From the NCBI GenBank assembly GCA_030430575.1, contig JAUIKF010000035.1:1-64000 (forward strand): DNA of 64,000 nucleotides, in the 5' to 3' direction. The notes under the pieces were generated by a model that made no database searches, had not been told where the DNA came from, and worked only from the letters and a program-made list of their open reading frames with translations. The first letter of the stretch is position 1, and every line of letters begins with the position of its first letter. This DNA is from Bacteroidia bacterium (GTDB taxonomy: Bacteria; Bacteroidota; Bacteroidia; J057). Of this stretch, positions 15,101-23,618 are shown one piece after another. Made by a program: the position numbers and the translations under genes.

Positions 15101-17578
15101 GGGCAGGATGCCAACCCAGCGACTTCTAGCCTCCCCAATCCTGGGATGGTTACCTATACTTCCAGCGGCGTGAAGACGATTTCTCTCTTGGTCAGCTATC
15201 GCGGATGTACGGATGTGGCTGCCCAGCAAATTCGGGTAGAACCGAGTCCCATCTTCGATGCGGGGCCTGCACAGGAGTTCTGTGAAGGGACAGGAGGCGT
15301 CCAGTTGGATGCGGCCGTGCAAGGTGGAACAGCAGGATACGCTTATGCCTGGTCCTGTAATTCGGCTAGTTGTGGGTTGAGCAATAGAACCATAGAAGAC
15401 CCTTGGGTAAATCCAATTGCCACACCGCCTGCTACGATTATATATCGAGGACAAGTGGTGGATGCTAAAGGTTGCCATAGCAATATCGATTCAGTTGCCG
15501 TCTTGATTCACCCTAAACCAAAAGTGGATGCTGGGCCGGATATGACAATGTGTGAAGGGGGCCTAGGTGTTACGCTTAAAGGAGGGCTTCACCCTTTATT
15601 CAATCAAGCCAAAGGGCCGTTCTCTTGGCAGTGGATGGATGATCAGGGGAATGTACGCCCAGCTGGGATGGTTCCTCCAAATGACAGACGTCCGGACGCC
15701 TTTACCCGTCCTGAGCAAACCATTATTTATACCCTTACCTCAACAGATCTATCTACAGGCTGTACTAGCCAAACGACTACGGTCGATCCGTTCAGCACGG
15801 TTACCGTAGAGGTCATTCCTAAACCGATTGCCCACGCAGGTGCAGACACTGTCGTCTGTTTCGGGGATCAAATTCAACTCAATGGCTTTGGTACAGGAGG
15901 CAATGGGACATACAATTATCATTGGTCTCCGACCAATACAGGCACGATCAATTCACCTACGGATCCCGATCCTACAATTGGCCCTAATCAAAGCACGATT
16001 TACACCTTAGTCGTCACCTCAGAAGGGTGTGACAGCGACGGAGATCAGGTGATTGTGGTGGTGCAAACGATTCCGACGGTAGAAGTAGGAGACGACGAGG
16101 ATGTTTGTTTAGGAGATTCGGTTCAATTGGTTGGGCAAGTAAGTGGAATACCACAAGGTATGCCTGGCTATACCTATGAATGGGTGCCATCCCTAGGCTT
16201 GGACGACCCTACAGCTTTTAATCCAAAAGCTTCGCCTGCAAATACCACTACTTATCAGTTGGTGGCTACCTCGGAATATGGATGTGGCTCAGGAGCGGAT
16301 GATATCTTGGTGACGATCAATCCGACGCCGATCGCGTCGATGGTGACAAATGATGTGATCATTTGCCAAGGTGATGAACTGAAACTGGAAGCTACGCATA
16401 CTTTCATGCCTTCCAGTAGCCCAAGGGTAGTCTACGAATGGAGCCCTCAGGCACTCGTGACAGACGACATCTTTTCACCTACTCCTACTGTAAAACCGGA
16501 TGAGACAACCATTTTCACGGTGCGCGTCAGCTCAGACGATTGTGCTACTGAGGCACAAGTTCTGGTGACGGTTGTGCCAGGCATTGTGGCTGCCATCACA
16601 GCGACAGATTCGACGATCTGCTCTGGACAGGCGACTGTCTTGACAGCGACGAACGGCCTTGGAAACCCCCAATATACCTGGACATCTGCTTCTGGCATGG
16701 TCAATGATTCTATTCAGGAAATCACTGTGACCCCTGATGTGACGACGACTTATTCCCTAGTTATGGAAGAAGGAATTTGTCGAGACGATACGACAATTAC
16801 CATTATGGTACATCCTACGCCAACATCTTCCTACTTTGCTTCTGCGGCTGATGGATGTAAAGGACTGGAAGTGAGTTTTATGGAAAATACCCAAGACGCC
16901 TTGAGCTATATTTGGGACTTTGGAGATGGGGCTCCAGTCAACAATGAGCCTAATCCATCCCACATCTTCAATGATCCTGGTGCTTATACTGTCAGCTTGA
17001 CAACTGTTGGCACTTATGGCTGTGAAAGCACCACAGCCAGCACCACTGTGAATATCTCAGAAGGCTCTTTGGCAGATTTTGCCTCCACGCCTGCGGCGGA
17101 TATAGAAATACCGCTACCCGATGCGGTGGTGCAATTTGAAGACCTCTCGGCCAATGCTGTCAGTTGGCACTGGGACTTTGGCGATGGAAATGCTTCGTCG
17201 CTAGAGAATCCAGCCCATACCTACCGTACGCCTGGTGAATACCAAGTGACCCTCACCGTCACAGATCCCAATGGCTGCTCAAGTGAAATCACCTACGGTA
17301 CCTTTCAGGTAGTTGTCCCAGGCCTCTTTATCCCCAATGTATTCTCCCCAAATGCAGATGGAATCAATGATCGATTTGAAGTAGTCTATACAGGAAAAGA
17401 AGCCTATAGCCTGCAGGTATTTGATCGATGGGGAAAAGGCGTCTTTGAGGCCCTGTCGGCAGAAGATATGTGGGATGGAGCTGGCCCTACAGGGGATGGT
17501 GCCCATGAAGGCGTGTACTTCTATACCTTGAAGGTCGGCGATCAATCTTATACGGGTAATTTGACTTTGGTAAGGTAA
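12134..17578 (+). CDS. Giant secreted PKD/Ig-like protein with T9SS type B (gliding-motility-associated) C-terminal domain
   Basis: An 1814-residue exported protein. A signal peptide (about residues 1-26) is followed by a Cys-rich N-terminal domain starting THFMGVDITYTC, a form common at the front of Bacteroidota surface proteins. Many PKD and Ig-like units follow, including clear PKD signatures such as YIWDFGDG and WHWDFGDG near the C-terminus. The last 85 residues are an intact type B sorting domain: FIPNVFSPNADGINDRF, then VFDRWGKGVFE, then GVYFYTLKVGDQSYTGNLTLVR split over the end. Type B substrates are exported by T9SS and are often released or attached in a SprF-dependent way. No enzyme domain is visible, so a structural or adhesive role is inferred. 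A terminator hairpin follows directly. Confidence 0.92.
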   Translation: MKMTQQLLIGLTFLLLAAFPGTDLKATHFMGVDITYTCLPGAGNCVYRIFHSTYYDCAGAATAVPPNNPPAPTLNFTPTTCSSPTLVGGWVLVSYLEVTPICPSASTQCTNPSAAINGVREGRYYADYNFCSVNCTVYNVTWGNCCRNGTISSGAANAGIYTGNTQINLGLTPCNSSPQFSVIPVPYLCAGQAFTFNQGAYDPDCDSLSYALSTCQANSSTQVNYITGYSPQQPLGPTWNVSMNALNGDITITPTPAPPAPGGGAPVTGVLCVTVSEFRNGVKIGEVSRDIQVTVVNCASNTSPTLTPVTNLSPSATQTGPFAIQACTFDPFTFDIGGQDADSAQNLILSWDPVIAPSGATFTQVGNPSVANAIPGVSGTPLSGRVTWTPTTPGIYAIVFSITDDACPFLGNSQVAVIIKVVSCRLNPVITTNRIGCYDVEFTLCPNGGTGPYTFSFTPGDGTGPVTLTSTTGCVTYTHSYPAIDNPTNYNYSANFSDAGGLVASAQGSIILQNDAIADAGPDLSTCPNQVIQIGTVPLPGYTYCWRGILTNLGLPNGADRKVARPFVSLNNTTSGPITICYEVTATSPLGCERKDTTCVTYNPKPKPTFTVNGPVCQDEIATVTFTGVQHAGTTYDWNFGTGKDASGNSNAGGVGPHLVTWSGVSGLQTVTLTTMVNGCPSDAVSQNVQVNPIPVARFSKISPVCQGQATILTFTGRASLGANAHWTIDGGTLVGSPGPLDPQTIIWSTSGPKVVSLQVDDRNCLSNIFEDTVVVNQIPTSTFSNPGPACVNDPVLFVYQGNAAPSATYTWGFDGGAAMPAVQGQGPYTVTWATPGTKRICLNVQEKGCFSTQNCLNVQVYDKPTPQIDPVAPVCFDRGNNSVDFNLTGSAIYATYNWDFGAGAVPRTSHLPNPTGIKYNTIGTKTVTLSVANNGCISDPTTITFDVIEEPIADFILNTNGTICTNDHLTFSLPNPPVGASQTYQWSFGQDANPATSSLPNPGMVTYTSSGVKTISLLVSYRGCTDVAAQQIRVEPSPIFDAGPAQEFCEGTGGVQLDAAVQGGTAGYAYAWSCNSASCGLSNRTIEDPWVNPIATPPATIIYRGQVVDAKGCHSNIDSVAVLIHPKPKVDAGPDMTMCEGGLGVTLKGGLHPLFNQAKGPFSWQWMDDQGNVRPAGMVPPNDRRPDAFTRPEQTIIYTLTSTDLSTGCTSQTTTVDPFSTVTVEVIPKPIAHAGADTVVCFGDQIQLNGFGTGGNGTYNYHWSPTNTGTINSPTDPDPTIGPNQSTIYTLVVTSEGCDSDGDQVIVVVQTIPTVEVGDDEDVCLGDSVQLVGQVSGIPQGMPGYTYEWVPSLGLDDPTAFNPKASPANTTTYQLVATSEYGCGSGADDILVTINPTPIASMVTNDVIICQGDELKLEATHTFMPSSSPRVVYEWSPQALVTDDIFSPTPTVKPDETTIFTVRVSSDDCATEAQVLVTVVPGIVAAITATDSTICSGQATVLTATNGLGNPQYTWTSASGMVNDSIQEITVTPDVTTTYSLVMEEGICRDDTTITIMVHPTPTSSYFASAADGCKGLEVSFMENTQDALSYIWDFGDGAPVNNEPNPSHIFNDPGAYTVSLTTVGTYGCESTTASTTVNISEGSLADFASTPAADIEIPLPDAVVQFEDLSANAVSWHWDFGDGNASSLENPAHTYRTPGEYQVTLTVTDPNGCSSEITYGTFQVVVPGLFIPNVFSPNADGINDRFEVVYTGKEAYSLQVFDRWGKGVFEALSAEDMWDGAGPTGDGAHEGVYFYTLKVGDQSYTGNLTLVR

Positions 17579-17591
17579 AGGTTCTTTTTAA

Positions 17592-17626
17592 ATAGGGGCA
17601 TATGCTCGAGTGCCCCTATGTTTTTT
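17592..17626 (+). terminator. Rho-independent terminator after the PKD protein
   Basis: The 9-bp perfect stem ATAGGGGCA/TGCCCCTAT has a 10-base loop and is followed by G and six T. It starts 13 bases after the stop codon. Confidence 0.85.
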
Positions 17627-17640
17627 GCTTGGGAAAAGTT

Positions 17641-17716
17641 CAAACTCAAATACAAATTCAAACTCAAATTCAAAGTATTTTCTTGAACTTGAACTTGAGT
17701 TTGCGCTTGAACTTAA
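17641..17716. repeat. A/C-rich degenerate repeat with inverted halves
   Basis: Repeated CAAACTCAAATxCAAA-type units are followed by the near-complementary TTGAACTTGAACTTGAGTTT. It lies between convergent genes and could fold into a long imperfect hairpin. It is one of several such tracts in this window. Confidence 0.7.
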
Positions 17717-17724
17717 TCTTGCAA

Positions 17725-20598
17725 TCACACCTCTCCAGGCGAAACCCCAAATTCATCCTTAAAACACTTGCTAAAATAAGCCGGACTAGAAAAGCCCACC
17801 AGGTAGGAAATCTCCGCCGCAGTCCCTGCCTTCTGTTCCAGGAAGGACTTGGCGCGGTGCAGGCGCATGGTGCGCACAAAGACAGAGGGAGACATATCTG
17901 TCAAGGCTTTCAGCTTCTTGTGGAGCTGGGAACGGCTCAAGTTGACGGCCTCCGCGAGGGCCTCGATGGAGAAATGCTCATTTTGGATGTTGATTTCTAC
18001 CACTTCCATCACCTTGCCGAGGAAGACTTCGTCAACTGAGGTGACGCTAACCGCTTTTGGTCGTAGGACACCGCCTTCACTAAATTTCTCACGGAGAAGC
18101 GCTCGTTGCTTGATCAGGTTATTGATCCGGACCAGGAGCTCGTCCTGGTCAAAGGGCTTGGTGAGGTAATCGTCTGCACCTGTTTCGAGGCCTTCTAGCT
18201 TGCTGTCGCGATCGCCTTTGGCAGTCAGCATGATGACTGGGATATGGCTCGTAAGGGCCTCGGTCTTAAGGGCATGGGTGAGGTCGTGGCCGTCCATCTC
18301 TGGCATCATCACATCGGTAATGATGAGGTCGGGCTGGTGTGCTTTTGCTTCAGCTAGCCCTATGGTGCCATTGGCAGCTTCTAGGATGGTGTAGTGAGAG
18401 GCTAATTGTTGACGGATAAAATGGCGTACCTCCGTATGATCTTCTACTACCAAAAGAGTCGGTTTTTTTGAATCAGTAAAAAGTGGCTTTTCAGTAGCTG
18501 ATTGTGAACCATGTTCCAATATTGGTTTTGAATGGGCCGCCTCCTCCATTTCTGACAATGCTGGGTCAATAGCCCAAAACGGTAGGCGCACCCAAAAACT
18601 AGTGCCTTTATTGACTTCACTTACAGCGACGATCTTTCCCTCATGGAGCTGGACCAGCTCTTTGGTCAGGGCCAAACCGATGCCCGCGCCTTGCATGGTG
18701 GAACCTTCTACCCGATAAAATCGATCAAATATATGATCTAGATGCTCTTCTGGAATTCCTATGCCACTGTCTTCAACCACAATTTCCAGGTGATCTTCCT
18801 TGGCTGCGATGGAGAGGCGAACCTTGCCTTCCTCTTCCGTAAATTTAAATGCGTTGCTGAGGAGGTTTGAGAGGATTTTTTGAAGCTTATCTGGATCAAA
18901 GCTTGCAGGAAGTGGCTTCTCGGGGATTTCGATTTGATACAAAATCTCCTTGTTGTCAGCCAAGGAGTGGAACGAATGGGAGACCCCCCTGATAAAGCCC
19001 ATGATATCGCCGTTTTTTGGAGAAAGCTGCATACGACCCGCTTCGAGGCGTGAGAGATCCAGCAATTGCTGGATGAGGTCGAGGAGTCGCAAGCCATTGT
19101 GAGAAATTTGGGCCAAAGACTTGTTTTCAGGGCCGGCTGGTATGGCTTTCTTCAACTGCTGGGCTAGGCCCAGAATGAGGGTGAGGGGGGTTCGGAATTC
19201 GTGAGAAATATTGGCAAAAAAGCGTGACTTGAGCTGGTCCAGCTGGCGGAGATTGTTGGCTTCTACCCGTTTGAGTCGCAGGGCCATAAGTGTCTGACGC
19301 TTGCGGTTTTGTTGTTGGATGTAAAACAGCAAAAAGCCGATGATGCCCATTAACAAAATCCCTCCTGCTACAACGATGGCCCAAATTTTCCCTTGCCGCT
19401 CCTTCTGACGTTCCAGTTCCTTTCGCGCAATTTCCGCATCTTTTTTCTCCGCTTCATATTTCACCTCCATCTCCGACAATTGCTCTCGCCCCTCTTCTGC
19501 CAATAAGCTATCATTGATCACATTAAATTGCTCCAACATCTCAAATGCTTGTTGGTATTTCCCCTCCAGTTTATAATTGTTGGCCAAATACTGATAAGCA
19601 CTCCTGATTTGTGGTTTTTGCTGATGTTCAATGGCCATGGCCAGCCCTTTTTCCAGGAAGACATTCCCCTCTTCAAATTGCCCCAATTCGCCCATTGCAC
19701 TGCCCACATTAATGAAAGATACCACGCGTCCATAGGTATAATCGAGTTCGTCAAAGCCTTTTTGAGCCGCCTGGTAATAGGCTAAAGCCTTTTTAAATTG
19801 TTTCCTGTCTTGGGCAAGACTTCCTAAGTTATTGTTCGCAAAAGAGCCTTGCATCAAATTGTCCAATTCCTTGCTGATATTTAGGGCTTTGAGATAATAG
19901 GTCTCTGCCAGAGTGGGGTCTTTCATATTTTTGTAACAGATCCCCATATTTGAGTAGATATTGGGCAAAAAGCGTTTTAAGGCAGCCCGGGTCGTATCAT
20001 GAGCGGTCTCATAAATAGACTCGGCACGCTTGAGGTGAACCAGAGCGCGCTCATAATTTTCGAGATGATTGGAGAAAAGGCTAGCAATATTGATCAGAAT
20101 GCTGAGTTGCCCGGCGGGATCATTGATGCGCTCTAGCAGTTTCAACACTTCAAAATATGATTCAAGCGCAAGGGGGGAATTTCCCCTGCGTTGGTTGACA
20201 ACTGCGATGAGCTCCATAGGCAGGCTCATCCTTAGGCTATCTCCATAGCTCTCAAAGACTGCTTTTGAAGCCTCAAGAGAAGCTATCGCCGTGTCCCATT
20301 TGCTCTCATAATAATAGCTGATCCCAATAAAATAATGCCCATTTCCAATACCACGCAGGAAATCAATGCCTTCGGCTATGGCAAGCGCCTCTTGGGCATA
20401 TTTTCGGCTCTCTTTTGGATCTCTATCACGAAAGGCGATAGAAAGGTCCAGAAGGTATTCCATTCGGATGCTGTCATTGGGCGCAATGTCAGCTTGATGG
20501 ATAAGGCTATCTATTTCAGGGGTTTGGGCAAGGGAATAAACACTCGCTCCGATCATCATGAAAATGAAGACAATAATGGAGGTAATACGTCTGGTCAT
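17725..20598 (-). CDS. TPR-containing hybrid sensor kinase / response regulator with AraC-type DNA-binding domain
   Basis: A one-protein two-component system of 957 residues. A signal peptide (1-25) and a periplasmic TPR region (about 26-370) are followed by a charged coiled coil, one membrane helix (about 405-428), HisKA with phosphoacceptor His466 (ISHEFRTP), and HATPase_c with N box (NLLSNAFKF), G1 box (VEDSGIGIP) and G2 box (GAGIGLAL). Then come a receiver domain with Asp762 (ITDVMMPEMDG) and conserved KPF, and a C-terminal AraC helix-turn-helix (about 870-957). All key residues are present. The layout is that of Bacteroidota hybrid systems, with a TPR input instead of a beta-propeller. 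The signal is presumably sensed by the TPR domain in the periplasm; the target genes are unknown. The gene is divergent from the MscS gene, which is a possible target. Confidence 0.95.
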   Translation of the reverse strand: MTRRITSIIVFIFMMIGASVYSLAQTPEIDSLIHQADIAPNDSIRMEYLLDLSIAFRDRDPKESRKYAQEALAIAEGIDFLRGIGNGHYFIGISYYYESKWDTAIASLEASKAVFESYGDSLRMSLPMELIAVVNQRRGNSPLALESYFEVLKLLERINDPAGQLSILINIASLFSNHLENYERALVHLKRAESIYETAHDTTRAALKRFLPNIYSNMGICYKNMKDPTLAETYYLKALNISKELDNLMQGSFANNNLGSLAQDRKQFKKALAYYQAAQKGFDELDYTYGRVVSFINVGSAMGELGQFEEGNVFLEKGLAMAIEHQQKPQIRSAYQYLANNYKLEGKYQQAFEMLEQFNVINDSLLAEEGREQLSEMEVKYEAEKKDAEIARKELERQKERQGKIWAIVVAGGILLMGIIGFLLFYIQQQNRKRQTLMALRLKRVEANNLRQLDQLKSRFFANISHEFRTPLTLILGLAQQLKKAIPAGPENKSLAQISHNGLRLLDLIQQLLDLSRLEAGRMQLSPKNGDIMGFIRGVSHSFHSLADNKEILYQIEIPEKPLPASFDPDKLQKILSNLLSNAFKFTEEEGKVRLSIAAKEDHLEIVVEDSGIGIPEEHLDHIFDRFYRVEGSTMQGAGIGLALTKELVQLHEGKIVAVSEVNKGTSFWVRLPFWAIDPALSEMEEAAHSKPILEHGSQSATEKPLFTDSKKPTLLVVEDHTEVRHFIRQQLASHYTILEAANGTIGLAEAKAHQPDLIITDVMMPEMDGHDLTHALKTEALTSHIPVIMLTAKGDRDSKLEGLETGADDYLTKPFDQDELLVRINNLIKQRALLREKFSEGGVLRPKAVSVTSVDEVFLGKVMEVVEINIQNEHFSIEALAEAVNLSRSQLHKKLKALTDMSPSVFVRTMRLHRAKSFLEQKAGTAAEISYLVGFSSPAYFSKCFKDEFGVSPGEV

Positions 20599-20654
20599 AA
20601 GCTAGGAGTTGGAAAGCCCCTTAATATAAGCATAAACCATAAATTGGTATTTGC

Positions 20655-20662
20655 TATCTTTG
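20655..20662 (+). promoter_or_regulatory. Candidate -7 promoter element before the MscS gene
   Basis: TATCTTTG matches the Bacteroidota -7 consensus TAnnTTTG exactly and lies 78 bases before the chosen start. No TTG is found at the normal -33 distance, so this is a partial match only. Confidence 0.35.
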
Positions 20663-20695
20663 TAAAAGGTGAGAAATCACCTCCTCCCATTGCAT

Positions 20696-20733
20696 CACCT
20701 CGGAATTTTTCGATGCTTTGGGAGAAAAATATC
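20696..20733. repeat. Intergenic block shared with 11738-11773 (copy B)
   Basis: CACCTCGGAATTTTTCGATG followed by CTTTGGGAGAAAAAT is closely similar to copy A. Because copy A is non-coding, this stretch is probably non-coding too, which argues against the upstream ATG at 20713 as the start of the MscS gene. Confidence 0.6.
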
Positions 20734-20739
20734 CGAGTA

Positions 20740-21633
20740 ATGAGGAAAATCACACAATGGATTAGGGATTTCACAGGGCTTTCGCCTGAAATTCAAGAAA
20801 AGATATTTGCTTCCCTGCTGACGCTGGCCATCGTCTGGCTATTGCATAAGGTAATCATGATGACCCTTTCGCGCAGAAAGCTGGGGGAGCAGACCCGCTA
20901 TCGTTGGCGCAAGAACCTGAGTTATGCCGCCTATATCGTCGCTATCATCGTGATTGGGCAGATCTGGGTGCAGCAATTCAGCTCGTTGACGACTTTTCTG
21001 GGCTTGGTCAGTGCGGGTCTGGCTATTGCCTTGAAGGACCCTATCCTGGACCTGTTTGGATGGGCATTTATTCTCTGGCGAAAGCCCTTTGCCGTAGGTG
21101 ACCGCATTCAGATCGGCGACCATGCAGGCGACGTCATTGACTTGCGCCCATTTCAGTTTGTCATGATTGAAATTGGCAATTGGGTGGATGCCGATCAACA
21201 TACAGGCCGTTCTATCTTGATCCCCAATTCTTGGATATTTAACCATCCCCTCGCGAACTACAACCATGAACTGGCCTTTGTTTTCCATGAAATGCCCATC
21301 TTGCTCACGTTTGAAAGTGATTGGAAAAAAGCCAAAGGGATTTTGGATGAGATCGTGAAGCGACGCTACGGAGATGTGGTGAAAGCTGCCGAAAAGGGTC
21401 TCGCCCGCGCCAAAGAAAAATACTTGATTCCAGAATATAATCTCCCTCCATCTGTGGTCACACAAGTAAAAGACAGCGGTGTACAGCTCACCTTACGCTT
21501 TCTGTGCGATGCGCGCAGCCGTCGCAAGACGGAGATGCAGATATGGGAAGAAGTGTTGGACGCATTTGCGGAGGAGGAAGGGATTGATTTTGCTTATCCT
21601 ACTGTGCGGTTTTATAAGGGGGAGGGTGGCTAG
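20740..21633 (+). CDS. MscS-family mechanosensitive ion channel
   Basis: A 297-residue inner-membrane protein with three hydrophobic helices in the first 100 residues. The MscS signature pore and beta-domain region follows (FLGLVSAGLAIALKDPILD, then PFAVGDRIQIGDHAGDVIDL). MscS channels open under membrane tension and release small solutes during osmotic downshock. The open frame extends upstream to 20335, but that part runs antisense through the start of the kinase gene. I chose the ATG at 20740, since the ATG at 20713 lies in a repeat that is non-coding elsewhere. The C-terminal part is soluble and alpha/beta. Confidence 0.88.
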   Translation: MRKITQWIRDFTGLSPEIQEKIFASLLTLAIVWLLHKVIMMTLSRRKLGEQTRYRWRKNLSYAAYIVAIIVIGQIWVQQFSSLTTFLGLVSAGLAIALKDPILDLFGWAFILWRKPFAVGDRIQIGDHAGDVIDLRPFQFVMIEIGNWVDADQHTGRSILIPNSWIFNHPLANYNHELAFVFHEMPILLTFESDWKKAKGILDEIVKRRYGDVVKAAEKGLARAKEKYLIPEYNLPPSVVTQVKDSGVQLTLRFLCDARSRRKTEMQIWEEVLDAFAEEEGIDFAYPTVRFYKGEGG

Positions 21634-21678
21634 TGTATAGGGAAAATCGTATATTTACTAAATAATGAAAAACCAGAT

Positions 21679-21921
21679 ATGAAGATAACAATAGAGCTTG
21701 ATAGTTTCCGGGAGATTAAACAAATTATTACTATCTTGAAAGAGATAGGAATTGAGAGTTTCAATGTAATAGGGAACAAGGAAATAGAAGACAAAGAGGT
21801 TGACTCTGTCACAAAAGGTGACAAGGATATTGATCCGTCAGAACTGTTTGGGATATGGAAAAGTGATCCAAAATCCTTAGGAAGTATTAGAAAAGAAGGG
21901 TGGGAGAGAAACTGGAGTTAA
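21679..21921 (+). CDS. Putative antitoxin of a VapBC-type pair
   Basis: A small 80-residue acidic protein. The N-terminal half (MKITIELDSFREIKQIITIL) looks like a short beta-helix dimerisation/DNA-binding part. The C-terminal segment (DPSELFGIWKSDPKSL, then a Trp-rich end) has the FGIW-type pattern that antitoxins use to wrap around PIN toxins. It sits 6 bases before the PIN gene in the same direction. The pair is more AT-rich than its neighbours, which suggests horizontal transfer. The assignment rests on position and this tail; no DNA-binding fold is obvious. Confidence 0.75.
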   Translation: MKITIELDSFREIKQIITILKEIGIESFNVIGNKEIEDKEVDSVTKGDKDIDPSELFGIWKSDPKSLGSIRKEGWERNWS

Positions 21922-21927
21922 TTTGTT

Positions 21928-22311
21928 ATGATAATTTGTGATACCAATATCTTCATTAATGCTTTTAACGGAAATAATGACACTATTCGGGAACTGACTA
22001 GCATAGGTCATGAAAATATTGCTATTTCTACTGTGACCGTCATGGAGTTATTTCAAGGAATGGGGAATAAAAGTCAGATGGCTGCTATGAAAAAAAGGAT
22101 TAAGTATTATGATGTAATTGAAATCAATCCAACCATTTCTCGTCTAGCAAGAAAATATGTTGAAAAGTATAAACTGAGTCAAGGCCTACAGATTCCTGAT
22201 GCAATAATTGGCGCTACAGCTGTAGTTCATAGGGTTGAGTTGTATACTTATAATATAAAGGATTTTTCCTTTATCCCTGGAATTAAACTTTATGACTTTG
22301 CCACCAACTAG
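21928..22311 (+). CDS. vapC: PIN-domain ribonuclease toxin (VapC family)
   Basis: A 127-residue PIN domain with the acidic residues expected for metal-dependent RNA cleavage: Asp5 (ICDTNIFI), Glu40 (TVTVMELFQG) and Asp91 (IPDAIIGATA), plus the final YNIKDF motif. VapC toxins cut specific tRNAs or rRNA when freed from the antitoxin, here probably the 80-residue protein just upstream. Length and motifs are normal, so it looks functional. Its stop codon shares one base with the start of the next gene. Confidence 0.9.
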   Translation: MIICDTNIFINAFNGNNDTIRELTSIGHENIAISTVTVMELFQGMGNKSQMAAMKKRIKYYDVIEINPTISRLARKYVEKYKLSQGLQIPDAIIGATAVVHRVELYTYNIKDFSFIPGIKLYDFATN

Positions 22312-23510
22312 TGAACCAAAATATACTTTTTGCCATCACCCCAAAGTGGTATTATACCGCCTTCCTAGTAGCAGTGATTTTCCTGATATTTGGCGGGCCC
22401 TTTACTTCAATTGCCTACATTATCATTAATACCCTCTTAGCTCTTTTGGGAGTGAAAGCAGGTTTGTTCATCCACGAATGTGGACACCTGCTGATGGCCA
22501 AATGGGTGGGGGGCATTCCCAAAAGGCTTGTGCTAGGCAGGGGGCATGAGATTCTTAGAATGCCATTTTTGGGGGTTAAATTAATTGTCCACGAAAAAAT
22601 AAACCTGGGCCTTGCGTTTGCCGATTTTCGGAATCCCGAGTCGCTCAGAACTAGGCTTTTTGCCTATGCTGCTGGTGGCATCTTATTCAATATTGGCGTG
22701 GCAACCCTCGCCTATCTCGTTTGGGGAGATGACCCCAATTGGCTTGGCTTGAGAGAGGGAATCAAGCCATCTATGGCCATCACCGTTCCCAATGCCTTGC
22801 TAGGGTTAACGGCTCTTTTACCCTACCATATCAATTATAATGGGCTTCGACTGCCCACCGATGGATTGCATTTGATGCGAATCCCTTTTTATAAACAGGA
22901 GTACCTCCTCAAGATCACCCAAGAAAATGACCTGCTAATCGCCTATGATCATGTGATGGAAAAGGAGTTTGAGCAGGCTAAAATCATTTATGAAAATAGC
23001 GTTGCGAAAAATCCTGAGTCGAAAGTGACATGGATCAATTTGAGTTTATGCTATTTGAAATTAGGTCAATTTGGCGAAGCCCTTGCCTTGCTTAAACAAG
23101 CTGAGGCAGTTGTGGAAGAAAAGGAAATAGCCCCTTTTTCGATGTTTATATGGAATAATTTGGCTTGGTCCTATTTGCTGAAAGCTGAGCTTGAATTGGC
23201 TGATGAATACGCGAGGAAGGCATTTTTGCAATCGCCCGAAGAGCCAAATGTTAGGGGCACACGAGCTGTTATCCACATTGAATTAGGGAGATTGGAAGAG
23301 GGTAAGGGCTTGATGTTAAAAAATGTGAATTTCGATTTTGCCAATAGCCAGACACTCATGGCTGCTTTATACCTGGCGTATGCATTTTATCAGGAAGGGA
23401 ATGCTGAGGAAACTTCCAACTACCTCAATTTTGTAAAAGGTCATATAGATAAGCTAGATATAGATGAAAAATGGCTTTACGATAGGACGGTTCAAAAAAT
23501 GACTCCTTAG
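22311..23510 (+). CDS. Membrane M50-like zinc protease with C-terminal TPR domain
   Basis: A 399-residue protein. Several membrane helices fill residues 15-200, with the zinc-protease motif HECGH at 55-59 inside one of them and a second motif NxLRLPTDG at 177-185, whose Asp corresponds to the third zinc ligand of site-2 proteases. The rest (about 205-395) is TPR-like helical repeats, probably for binding partners in the cytoplasm. M50 enzymes cleave substrates within the membrane. I see no PDZ domain. The start is a GTG overlapping the vapC stop by one base; the next ATG would cut off the HExxH motif. The overlap suggests translational coupling to vapC, but the functional link is unclear. Confidence 0.8.
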   Translation: MNQNILFAITPKWYYTAFLVAVIFLIFGGPFTSIAYIIINTLLALLGVKAGLFIHECGHLLMAKWVGGIPKRLVLGRGHEILRMPFLGVKLIVHEKINLGLAFADFRNPESLRTRLFAYAAGGILFNIGVATLAYLVWGDDPNWLGLREGIKPSMAITVPNALLGLTALLPYHINYNGLRLPTDGLHLMRIPFYKQEYLLKITQENDLLIAYDHVMEKEFEQAKIIYENSVAKNPESKVTWINLSLCYLKLGQFGEALALLKQAEAVVEEKEIAPFSMFIWNNLAWSYLLKAELELADEYARKAFLQSPEEPNVRGTRAVIHIELGRLEEGKGLMLKNVNFDFANSQTLMAALYLAYAFYQEGNAEETSNYLNFVKGHIDKLDIDEKWLYDRTVQKMTP

Positions 23511-23561
23511 AGGAAGACTAAATGGGCCTCAATTATCCCATATTATTGGACAAAAGAAATC

Positions 23562-23573
23562 ACTCAATTGAGT
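23562..23573. promoter_or_regulatory. 12-bp perfect palindrome upstream of the AraC regulator gene
   Basis: ACTCAATTGAGT lies about 46 bases before the start of the membrane AraC gene. It could be an operator for self-regulation. A short palindrome like this can also occur by chance. Confidence 0.2.
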
Positions 23574-23618
23574 AATTTGTGGGGCAAAAGCTAAGCCGCT
23601 GTCAAGAACTTTGCCGCT

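Noticed and set aside
20335-20739. Upstream extension of the MscS frame
   Set aside because: It runs antisense through the kinase gene and then through a block that is non-coding elsewhere; the protein family starts later.
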